This document shows positions 52,435 through 60,083 of a stretch of 64,000 nt of DNA, one piece after another. The notes beneath the pieces were generated by a model. The model worked only from the letters and a program-made list of their open reading frames with translations. It searched no databases and was not told the DNA's origin. A program made the position numbers and the translations under genes. The first letter of the stretch is position 1; each line of letters begins with the position of its first letter. This DNA is from Bacteroidales bacterium UBA1309 (lineage in GTDB: Bacteria > Bacteroidota > Bacteroidia > Bacteroidales > Dysgonomonadaceae). The stretch spans positions 62,001-126,000 of the forward strand of contig DBTT01000038.1 of the NCBI GenBank assembly GCA_002307185.1. The letters are read 5' to 3'.

Positions 52435-53607
52435 ATGAGCGAATTATTTAAACAAAGATTGGCAGCCGTAACAGATGCTTACGAAGAATTAGTGACTCGC
52501 AAGAACGAACCTGTTCTTCCCGGCAATGGTATTTACGAACGGTATAAATATCCCGTACTGACAGCCGCACATGCTCCGGTAAGTTGGAAATACGACCTTT
52601 CGCCCGAAACTAACCCGTTCTTTATGGAGCGTTTTGGCATCAATGGGGCATTCAATGCCGGTGCCATTAAATGGCAAGGGAGGTATTTGTTGGTGGCTCG
52701 TGTGGAAGGCAACGACCGGAAATCGTTTTTTGCTATTGCCGAAAGTCCCAATGGTATCGATAACTTCCGTTTTTGGGATTTTCCAATCACTATTCCGGAA
52801 ACAGAGACTCCAGACACCAACGTCTATGACATGCGCTTGACGGCACACGAGGATGGCTGGATTTACGGTATATTTTGCACGGAACGCAAAGACCCCAATG
52901 CTCCTGCGGGAGATTTGTCTTCTGCCGTGGCAGCAGCCGGAATTGTGCGGACTAAAGATTTGAAATCGTGGGAACGGCTTCCCGACTTGAAATCGACCAG
53001 CCAACAACGCAACGTGGTGCTGCATCCTGAATTTGTCAACGGCAAGTATGCTTTCTACACTCGTCCGCAAGATGGTTTCATCGATGCCGGAAGCGGTGGC
53101 GGCATTGGCTGGGGCTTGGTGGAAGACATCACCCATGCCGAAGTGAAGGATGAAAAGATTATCAATCACCGTCATTATCATACCATCAAGGAATTGAAAA
53201 ACGGCGAAGGCCCTCACCCGATCAAGACAGCAAAAGGTTGGTTGCATCTCGCTCACGGAGTGCGTGCTTGCGCTGCCGGATTGAGGTACGTGGTATATCT
53301 TTACCTCACCGACTTGGAGCATCCCGAGAAGTTGATCGCCGAACCCGCCGGGCATTTGCTTGCTCCTGATGGAGAAGAACGTATCGGCGATGTATCCAAC
53401 GTCTTGTTCACCAACGGCTGGATTGCGGATGAAGACGGCACGGTGTATATTTATTACGCATCCAGCGACACTCGCATGCACGTGGCTACCTCTTCGATTG
53501 ACAGGCTTTTGGATTATGTGCTGAATACGGCTCCCGACGGTTATCGTTCGGCGGCATCGGTACAAATCCTGGCTGAACTGATTCAAAAAAACAAGCAGTT
53601 GCAATAG
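52435..53607 (+). CDS. 4-O-beta-D-mannosyl-D-glucose phosphorylase (GH130)
   Basis: This 390-residue cytosolic GH130 enzyme has no signal peptide, and its length is equal to the characterised mannosylglucose phosphorylases. It has the five-bladed propeller pattern, the key Asp132 in NVYDMRLTAHEDGWIYG, and the phosphate-site region LKNGEGPHPIKTAKGWLHLAHG, which separates subgroup 1 (mannosyl-glucose) from mannosyl-GlcNAc enzymes. It converts 4-O-beta-mannosyl-glucose and phosphate to alpha-mannose 1-phosphate and glucose. The 2-epimerase that makes its substrate from mannobiose lies three genes downstream, as in the pathway described in Bacteroides fragilis. Confidence 0.93.
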   Translation: MSELFKQRLAAVTDAYEELVTRKNEPVLPGNGIYERYKYPVLTAAHAPVSWKYDLSPETNPFFMERFGINGAFNAGAIKWQGRYLLVARVEGNDRKSFFAIAESPNGIDNFRFWDFPITIPETETPDTNVYDMRLTAHEDGWIYGIFCTERKDPNAPAGDLSSAVAAAGIVRTKDLKSWERLPDLKSTSQQRNVVLHPEFVNGKYAFYTRPQDGFIDAGSGGGIGWGLVEDITHAEVKDEKIINHRHYHTIKELKNGEGPHPIKTAKGWLHLAHGVRACAAGLRYVVYLYLTDLEHPEKLIAEPAGHLLAPDGEERIGDVSNVLFTNGWIADEDGTVYIYYASSDTRMHVATSSIDRLLDYVLNTAPDGYRSAASVQILAELIQKNKQLQ

Positions 53608-53660
53608 CTAAGCCTTTAGCCGTTTTTGACTAAAAACAGTCCCTATTTGGAAACAAATCA

Positions 53661-53694
53661 GGTCTAATAAGACCGGAATAAAAGTGTATTTTTG
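53661..53694 (+). promoter_or_regulatory. Promoter and inverted repeat before transporter gene
   Basis: TATTTTTG at 53687-53694 is an exact -7 match. GGTCT-AATA-AGACC (53661-53674), a 5-bp inverted repeat, occupies the -33 region where TTTG is absent. This suggests a second, separately controlled promoter inside the locus for transporter, GH94 and epimerase. Confidence 0.5.
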
Positions 53695-53704
53695 TATATC
53701 CAAT

Positions 53705-53730
53705 TCCCCCGTTTTTTCTTGAACGGGGGA
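53705..53730 (+). other. Leader hairpin of the transporter transcript
   Basis: Perfect 9-bp arms TCCCCCGTT (53705-53713) and AACGGGGGA (53722-53730) lie at the expected 5' end of the transcript started at the -7 element, with no T run after. A stability or regulatory stem is more likely than a terminator. Confidence 0.55.
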
Positions 53731-53758
53731 AAATCTATAACTATTAAAACATAATCTG

Positions 53759-55192
53759 ATGAGCCTTGAGAAAATCCATTTGAGAGAAAAAATCGGCTAC
53801 GGTTTGGGGGATGCCGCCTCTTCCATGTTCTGGAAAATTTTTGGGATGTATTCCCTTTTCTTTTACACAGATGTTTTTGGCATCACTGCTGCCGCTGCCG
53901 GGACCATGTTTTTGGTGGCTCGCCTGTGGGATTCTTTCTTTGATGTGTTTGTCGGGATTCTTTCCGACCGTACCAAAACCCGGTGGGGAAAATACCGTCC
54001 TTATCTTTTATGGTTTGCCATTCCTTTCGCCGTGATGGGAGCCATCACCTTCTTTGCTCCCGATTTTGGAGACACGGCAAAATTGGTTTACGCATATGTC
54101 ACCTATTCGTTGATGATGATTGTGTATTCGTTGATCAATGTGCCTTATGCTTCTTTGCTTGGGTCGATTTCTTCCGATCCGAAACAGAGAAACTCTCTTT
54201 CATCCTACCGCATGTCGTTTGCTTTTATCGGAAGTTTTGTCACCTTCATGCTCTTGCAGCCATTGATTGATTTCTTCTCCAAGCATTTTGGAAATGAAGT
54301 TACAGGCCATGCTGTGAAGGCGGTAGAAACTTCGGTCAGCACTTCGCCTATCGGCTGGGTGATGGGGGTCGGTTCCATCGGAATCATTTGTGTTATTCTG
54401 TTTATGTTGTGTTTTAGCTGGACGAAAGAACGCGTGCAGCAAATCGATAGCGAGGAAAATGTTTCGGTCAAAGAGGACTTAAGAAACTTGTTCCGCAATG
54501 CTCCTTGGTGGATTCTTGTGGCCACGGGATTGGCGGCTTTATTGTTTAATGCTATCCGCGACAGTGTGGCTATTTATTATTTCCGTGATTATGTGAAGGT
54601 GAACTACCGGATGGAAGGCACTGGCTGGGATATGACCACCATTTATTTTCTTGTGGGACAGGCAGCCAACCTCATTGGTGTGATGGCGGCTCCTGCTATT
54701 TCTGCCAAATACGGGAAAAAGCGAACCTATATGATCGCTATGCTCATTGCGGGCATATTGAGTACGGGTTTCTTCTTTATTCCAAATAATATTGTCTGGA
54801 TTTTAGCATTCCAATTCCTTATTTCTGTGTTTGCGGGTTATGTATTGCCATTGCTTTGGTCCATGTTTGCTGACATTGTCGATCATCAGGAACTGCTCAC
54901 CGGACGACGTGCCACCGGATTGATATTCTCCTCTTCTTCCATGTCTCAGAAATTGGGTTGGGCATTAGGCTCCGCCATGAGTGGTTGGATTTTAGCAGTT
55001 TTTCATTATATGCCCGATGCTTTGGAACAGAGTGCCGATACTGTATTTGGAGAACACATCATGATTAGCCTCTTTCCGGCGGTTTGCGCTATTTTGGCTT
55101 TTGTCGGAATGATTTTCTATCCGCTTTCCGACAAAAAAGTGAAAGAAAATTCAATACAGTTGGAAGAAAAGCGTGCAAGTGCAAATAATTAA
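53759..55192 (+). CDS. GPH-family sugar:cation symporter
   Basis: This 477-residue MFS transporter of the glycoside-pentoside-hexuronide family has twelve predicted membrane segments. N-terminal LREKIGYGLGDAASSMFWKI, then FFDVFVGILSDRTKTRWGKYRPYLLW is the family pattern, and VDHQELLTGRRATGL is its middle-loop motif. It should bring mannobiose, mannosyl-glucose or cellobiose across the inner membrane. It lies at the head of the three-gene set transporter–GH94–epimerase behind its own candidate promoter, which supports a role in disaccharide uptake. Substrate is inferred. Confidence 0.93.
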   Translation: MSLEKIHLREKIGYGLGDAASSMFWKIFGMYSLFFYTDVFGITAAAAGTMFLVARLWDSFFDVFVGILSDRTKTRWGKYRPYLLWFAIPFAVMGAITFFAPDFGDTAKLVYAYVTYSLMMIVYSLINVPYASLLGSISSDPKQRNSLSSYRMSFAFIGSFVTFMLLQPLIDFFSKHFGNEVTGHAVKAVETSVSTSPIGWVMGVGSIGIICVILFMLCFSWTKERVQQIDSEENVSVKEDLRNLFRNAPWWILVATGLAALLFNAIRDSVAIYYFRDYVKVNYRMEGTGWDMTTIYFLVGQAANLIGVMAAPAISAKYGKKRTYMIAMLIAGILSTGFFFIPNNIVWILAFQFLISVFAGYVLPLLWSMFADIVDHQELLTGRRATGLIFSSSSMSQKLGWALGSAMSGWILAVFHYMPDALEQSADTVFGEHIMISLFPAVCAILAFVGMIFYPLSDKKVKENSIQLEEKRASANN

Positions 55193-55217
55193 AACGATAA
55201 AACCACTATAAGCGACC

Positions 55218-57653
55218 ATGCAATACGGACATTTCGACGACAGCCAACGTGAATACGTCATCACCAATCCACGCACGCCGTGGCCTTGGATCAATTATTT
55301 GGGAAACGAGGATTTCTTCAGCCTGATTTCAAATACTGCGGGTGGATATTCTTTTTACAAGGATGCTAAATTCCGTCGCATCACCCGCTACCGCTACAAC
55401 AATGTGCCGATGGACAACGGCGGCAAATATTTTTACATCAATGACGGGGAATCGGTGTGGAGTCCTGGATGGAAACCCTGCAAAACCGAGCTTGACAGCT
55501 ACGAATGCCGCCATGGAATGAATTATACCATCATCAAAGGCTCTAAAAATGGAGTGGAAGCCGAATCGCTTTATTTTGTCCCTCTGAAAACTTGGGCCGA
55601 GGTGCAAAAACTCACGCTTCGCAATACCAGTTCGGAGGTGAAAACTCTGAAAATTTTCTCTTTCGTGGAATGGTGCCTTTGGAATGCCGCCACAGATATG
55701 GAGAATTTCCAACGTAACTTTTCCACAGGAGAAGTAGAAATCGAAGATTCCGTGATTTATCATAAAACAGAATACAAGGAACGTCGCAACCATTATGCCT
55801 ATTATTCGGTGAATCAGCCTTTGCAAGGATTTGAAACCGACCGCGAAACGTTTTTTGGATTGTACAATGGATTCGACGAACCGCAAACCGTATTCGAAGG
55901 TGCAGCCCGCAATTCGGTAGCTCATGGCTGGTCGCCCATCGCTTCGCATTGTGTGGAGGTGACACTGCAACCATGTGAATCCAAGGAGTTGGTATTCGTG
56001 CTCGGTTATGTCGAAAATCCGCAGGACGAAAAATGGGAAAGTAAGAATATTATCAATAAAACCAAGGCTAAAGCAACGATTGCACGCTTCGACACTGCCG
56101 AAAAAGTGGATGCGGCCTTTGCCGAGCTAAGATCGTATTGGGACAACTTGCTGGATGTGTTCAGTGTGAACACCGGCGAGGAAAAGCTCGACCGGATGGT
56201 GAATATCTGGAACCAATACCAGTGCATGATTACCTTCTGTTTTTCCCGCTCGGCTTCGTTTTTCGAAAGCGGAATTGGCCGAGGAATGGGTTTCCGAGAT
56301 TCTAATCAGGATTTGCTTGGTTTCGTACATCAGATTCCTGAACGTGCCCGTGAACGGATTATCGACATTGCTTCCACCCAATTTCCCGACGGTGGCTGCT
56401 ACCATCAATACCAGCCTTTGACCAAAAAAGGGAACAACGAAATTGGGCAGGGATTCAACGACGACCCGATGTGGCTCATTCTCGGAACAACGGCTTACGT
56501 GAAGGAATCGGGCGACTTCAGCATCTTGGACGAACCTGTTCCGTTTGACAATGTGGAAGGTTCGGAAGTTTCTTTGTTTGAACATTTGACCGTTTCTTTC
56601 GACCACGTGATCCATAACCTGGGCCCACATGGATTGCCTCTGATTGGACGTGCCGATTGGAATGACTGCCTGAACCTGAATTGCTTTTCGAACGATCCGA
56701 ACGAAAGTTTCCAAACCACCGAAAACAAAACGGAAGGCTCTAAAGCTGAAAGCTTGATGATTGCCGGTTTGTTTGTTGTTTATGGCCGCGATTATGTTGA
56801 ACTTTGCCAGAAATTGGGTAAAACAGAAGAAGCCAACCGCGCCCGGCAACACGTGGATGAGATGGTGGAAGCCGTGAAGAAATACGGTTGGGACGGCGAA
56901 TGGTTCTTGCGTGCTTACGATTATTATGGAAATAAAATCGGTTCGGACGAAAACGAAGAAGGCAAGATCTTTATCGAATCCAACGGCTGGTGCACCATGG
57001 CTGGAATCGGTCTCGAAGAAGGTCTTGTAGCTAAAGCCCTTGACTCCGTGAAAGAACGCTTGGACTGTGAACATGGCATTGTGCTCAACAATCCCGCTTT
57101 CACGAAATATTATATTGAATACGGCGAAATATCCAGCTATCCGGAAGGTTACAAGGAGAATGCAGGGATTTTCTGCCACAACAATCCTTGGATTATCATT
57201 GGCGAAACCGTTCAAGGACGAGGCGACCGTGCTTGGGAATATTTCCGCAAAATCTGTCCTTCCTACACCGAGCATATCAGCGACTTGCACAAGGTGGAAC
57301 CCTACGTGTATGCCCAAATGATTGCGGGAAAAGATGCATTCAAGCCTGGCGAAGCCAAGAACTCGTGGCTTACAGGAACGGCTGCGTGGAATTTCTACGC
57401 CATTTCGCAGTACATCCTTGGCGTACAACCTACTTACGATGGCTTGCGAATCGACCCCTGTATTCCATCTGAATGGAAGGAATACAATGTCACCCGTCGG
57501 TTCCGTGGAGCAACTTATCAAATCACGGTAAAAAACCCGAATGGAAAGATGAAAGGTGTTTCCTCTCTCACGGTGGATGGAAAAGCTGTGGTGGGAAATG
57601 TGATTCCGATTCAAGTCAAAGGTGGACTGTGCCAGGTGGAAGTGGTGTTGTAA
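55218..57653 (+). CDS. Cellobiose phosphorylase (GH94)
   Basis: This 811-residue cytosolic GH94 enzyme has the same length as characterised clostridial cellobiose phosphorylases. It opens MQYGHFDDSQREYVIT and shows TRYRYNNVPMDNGGKYFYI, the lid-domain pattern WNAATDMENFQRNFSTGE, RDSNQDLLGFV and the catalytic acid motif ADWNDCLNLNCFS with Asp483. It cleaves cellobiose with phosphate to glucose 1-phosphate and glucose. Next to a mannobiose-processing set this points to glucomannan as the source of cellobiose. Cellobiose rather than cellodextrin as substrate is the best reading from length and motifs. Confidence 0.93.
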   Translation: MQYGHFDDSQREYVITNPRTPWPWINYLGNEDFFSLISNTAGGYSFYKDAKFRRITRYRYNNVPMDNGGKYFYINDGESVWSPGWKPCKTELDSYECRHGMNYTIIKGSKNGVEAESLYFVPLKTWAEVQKLTLRNTSSEVKTLKIFSFVEWCLWNAATDMENFQRNFSTGEVEIEDSVIYHKTEYKERRNHYAYYSVNQPLQGFETDRETFFGLYNGFDEPQTVFEGAARNSVAHGWSPIASHCVEVTLQPCESKELVFVLGYVENPQDEKWESKNIINKTKAKATIARFDTAEKVDAAFAELRSYWDNLLDVFSVNTGEEKLDRMVNIWNQYQCMITFCFSRSASFFESGIGRGMGFRDSNQDLLGFVHQIPERARERIIDIASTQFPDGGCYHQYQPLTKKGNNEIGQGFNDDPMWLILGTTAYVKESGDFSILDEPVPFDNVEGSEVSLFEHLTVSFDHVIHNLGPHGLPLIGRADWNDCLNLNCFSNDPNESFQTTENKTEGSKAESLMIAGLFVVYGRDYVELCQKLGKTEEANRARQHVDEMVEAVKKYGWDGEWFLRAYDYYGNKIGSDENEEGKIFIESNGWCTMAGIGLEEGLVAKALDSVKERLDCEHGIVLNNPAFTKYYIEYGEISSYPEGYKENAGIFCHNNPWIIIGETVQGRGDRAWEYFRKICPSYTEHISDLHKVEPYVYAQMIAGKDAFKPGEAKNSWLTGTAAWNFYAISQYILGVQPTYDGLRIDPCIPSEWKEYNVTRRFRGATYQITVKNPNGKMKGVSSLTVDGKAVVGNVIPIQVKGGLCQVEVVL

Positions 57654-57682
57654 GCCACCGAAACGAGGAAAATTAGTTTTGA

Positions 57683-57717
57683 AACTGATCCGATGACTTT
57701 GAATCATCCGATCAGTT
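57683..57717 (+). other. Intercistronic hairpin before epimerase
   Basis: Arms AACTGATC-C-GATGA (57683-57696) and TCATC-C-GATCAGTT (57704-57717) pair over 13 bp with one C-C mismatch, in the 81-nt gap between GH94 and the epimerase. A TAGTTTTG at 57674-57681 just before it fits the -7 pattern but lacks a -33 partner. Confidence 0.45.
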
Positions 57718-57734
57718 CTAGAATCATAGTTACA

Positions 57735-58952
57735 ATGGTTAATAAAATGGATAAATTAAACACCTGTTTTTCATCAAACTTTAAGCAAGCCTTCACCGCT
57801 GAACTGTGCGAAAATATCCTCCCTTTTTGGATAAGCCACATACCCGATTGGCAAAATGGCGGATTTATCGGCCGCATTTCAGGAGATGGGACAGCTCATG
57901 CGGATGCTCCGAAGGGAGCCATTCTTCATGCCCGCATCTTGTGGACATTTTCGGCTGCTTACCGCCTTTTCGGTGAACCAAGCTATCTCCAAACTGCCGA
58001 TAGGGCAAAAGAATACCTTCTGACAAAATTTTGGGACACGGAAAACGGGGGAATCTTTTGGCAATTGGCGGCAGATGGAACTCCGATAGATACTAAAAAA
58101 CAGATATACGCCTTGGGCTTTGCTATTTATGGCTTGAGCGAATACGCCCGTGCTACAGACGATAAGGAGGCTTTGGAAAAAGCAAAGGAATTGTATTTCT
58201 CCATTCAAAAACACAGTTTTGACAAGGAGAAAAATGGATACTTCGAGGCTTTTACCAAAGACTGGAAAGAAATCGAAGACATGCGCTTGAGCGACAAGGA
58301 TGCCAACGAAAAAAAGACGATGAATACCCATTTGCACATTTTGGAGCCTTATGCCAATTTGTACCGTGTGTGGCCGTCAGTGGAATTGAAATCAAGTCTT
58401 CGTAATCTACTCGAGTTGTTTTTGGACACGATCTTGGATAACTCGACTGGTCATCTCCGCCTTTTCTTTGATGAAAACTGGAGCTGCAAATCGAAAATCA
58501 CTTCTTATGGGCACGACATTGAAGCGCTTTGGCTGATGTATGAAGCGGCAACCGTGTTGGGCGATTCCGATTTGATTGAGCGGGTGAAAGCAGTAGTGCC
58601 GCTCATTGCAGAAGCTGCCAAAGAAGGCTTGCAGCCTGACGGAGCTTTGATTTATGAAAAGGATGAGGCGACAGGCCATGTAGATAGCGACCGCCATTGG
58701 TGGGTTCAAGCCGAATCGGTAGTCGGTTTTAGCTATGCAGCTGCCATTACCGGAAACAAAGAATACGGCGAAATTGCCCAAAGATGCTGGACATTTATTC
58801 AGGAAAAATTAGTAGATAAAGAACAAGGAGAGTGGTTTTGGAGCATCAAGGAGGATGGTTCCGTCAACCGCACGGATGATAAGGCTGGATTCTGGAAATG
58901 CCCCTACCACAATGGACGGATGTGCCTGGAGATGGTAGAGTACTTTTCTTAA
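57735..58952 (+). CDS. Cellobiose/mannobiose 2-epimerase (AGE superfamily)
   Basis: This 405-residue enzyme with an (alpha/alpha)6 barrel belongs to the N-acylglucosamine 2-epimerase superfamily. Active-site wording of cellobiose 2-epimerases is present: GAILHARILWTFSAAYRLF, HLHILEPYANLYRVWP, YGHDIEALWLMYEAA, DRHWWVQAESVVGF and the C-terminal GFWKCPYHNGRMCLEM with the proton-relay His. It is cytosolic (no signal). In this locus it should turn mannobiose into mannosyl-glucose for GH130; it could also act on cellobiose. The start at ATG 57735 is chosen; ATG 57747 is a close alternative. Confidence 0.92.
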   Translation: MVNKMDKLNTCFSSNFKQAFTAELCENILPFWISHIPDWQNGGFIGRISGDGTAHADAPKGAILHARILWTFSAAYRLFGEPSYLQTADRAKEYLLTKFWDTENGGIFWQLAADGTPIDTKKQIYALGFAIYGLSEYARATDDKEALEKAKELYFSIQKHSFDKEKNGYFEAFTKDWKEIEDMRLSDKDANEKKTMNTHLHILEPYANLYRVWPSVELKSSLRNLLELFLDTILDNSTGHLRLFFDENWSCKSKITSYGHDIEALWLMYEAATVLGDSDLIERVKAVVPLIAEAAKEGLQPDGALIYEKDEATGHVDSDRHWWVQAESVVGFSYAAAITGNKEYGEIAQRCWTFIQEKLVDKEQGEWFWSIKEDGSVNRTDDKAGFWKCPYHNGRMCLEMVEYFS

Positions 58953-59104
58953 ATTCTCAATAAATGATTCGTGTTCGATTGAAAAATCGAGCCAATCTCC
59001 CTACTCTGCGTAATTTGCGTTCAAAATACTTTTGAATTATCCCGTCAGTGGAGTTAGATAGAAGTTACACGCGGGCTAAAAACTAAAGCATAAAATAATA
59101 AACC

Positions 59105-60076
59105 ATGAGATTGTTAAACTATTTATTCCTTTTTTTATCATTAAGCACATCGGTTGCCGTTTTTGGAATTCCGAAAAACTCACCGGTTGCTCTGAATGGT
59201 AAATTGCAGGTGGTCGGTACTCAATTGAGCAACGAAAAGGGGGAAGCCATTGCCCTGCATGGCGCAAGCTTAGGGTGGCACAATCTTTGGCCTCGGTTTT
59301 ACAACAAAAGTGCTGTGGAATGGCTTGTCAAGGATTGGAATATTTCCATTGTCCGGGCTGCGATGGGAGTTGCCATAGAAGACAATTACTTGGAAAATCC
59401 GAAATTTGCCATGCAATGCATGACGCCAGTGATTGATGCTGCTATCAAAAATGGGATTTACGTGATTATTGATTTCCATTCACACAAAAAACATACAGCC
59501 GAGGCGAAAAAATTCTTCACCGAAATGGCCACCAAATACGGTAAATGTCCCAATGTCTTGTACGAAATATGGAACGAGCCGGATGAATTTGGATGGCCCG
59601 AGGTGAAAGAATATGCCGAAGACCTTATCCAAACGATTCGGGCTATTGATGCCGACAACATTATCTTGGTGGGCAATCCTCATTGGGATCAAGACTTGCA
59701 TAAAGTAGCAGAAGACCCGATTAAGGGAGCCACCAACATCCTATACACGATGCATTTTTATGCTGCCACACACAAAAAATGGCTTCGCGACCGCACGGAT
59801 GATGCTATCTCGAAAGGGATTCCGGTGTTTGTGTCCGAATGCGCAGGTATGGAAGCATCTGGCGATGGATTGCTGGATGTGGAGGAATGGAGCAACTATC
59901 TTGCCTGGATGAAGGATCGGAAAATAAGCTGGGTGGCCTGGTCGGTCTCCGACAAAAACGAGACTTGCTCGATGTTGCTCCCCCGTGCCTCTTCGAAAGG
60001 AAATTGGACGGCTGACTTATTGAAGCCATGGGGCAAATTGGCTCGAGAAAGCATTTTGAAAGCAAATTCTAAATAA
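59105..60076 (+). CDS. Endo-beta-1,4-glucanase, GH5 (subfamily 2-like)
   Basis: This 323-residue secreted GH5 enzyme has a signal peptide ending near residue 21, so it is periplasmic or exported. The acid/base is Glu158 in YEIWNEPDEF and the nucleophile is Glu245 in VFVSECAG; HGASLGWHNLWP and IIDFHSH fit the GH5_2 cellulase subgroup. It likely cleaves beta-1,4-glucosyl links in glucomannan-derived chains and so supplies cellobiose. It lies 7 nt upstream of the GH3 gene with which it is probably co-translated. Subfamily is a judgement from motif wording. Confidence 0.88.
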   Translation: MRLLNYLFLFLSLSTSVAVFGIPKNSPVALNGKLQVVGTQLSNEKGEAIALHGASLGWHNLWPRFYNKSAVEWLVKDWNISIVRAAMGVAIEDNYLENPKFAMQCMTPVIDAAIKNGIYVIIDFHSHKKHTAEAKKFFTEMATKYGKCPNVLYEIWNEPDEFGWPEVKEYAEDLIQTIRAIDADNIILVGNPHWDQDLHKVAEDPIKGATNILYTMHFYAATHKKWLRDRTDDAISKGIPVFVSECAGMEASGDGLLDVEEWSNYLAWMKDRKISWVAWSVSDKNETCSMLLPRASSKGNWTADLLKPWGKLARESILKANSK

Positions 60077-60083
60077 TGAACGG

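Noticed and set aside
52489..53604. 371-codon open frame on the minus strand opposite GH130
   Set aside because: GH130 on the plus strand is complete and recognisable; the antisense translation has no domain or signal.
56127..57707. 526-codon open frame on the minus strand opposite GH94
   Set aside because: The plus strand encodes a full-length GH94 phosphorylase with all motifs. The antisense frame has no family features and arises from base composition of the coding strand.
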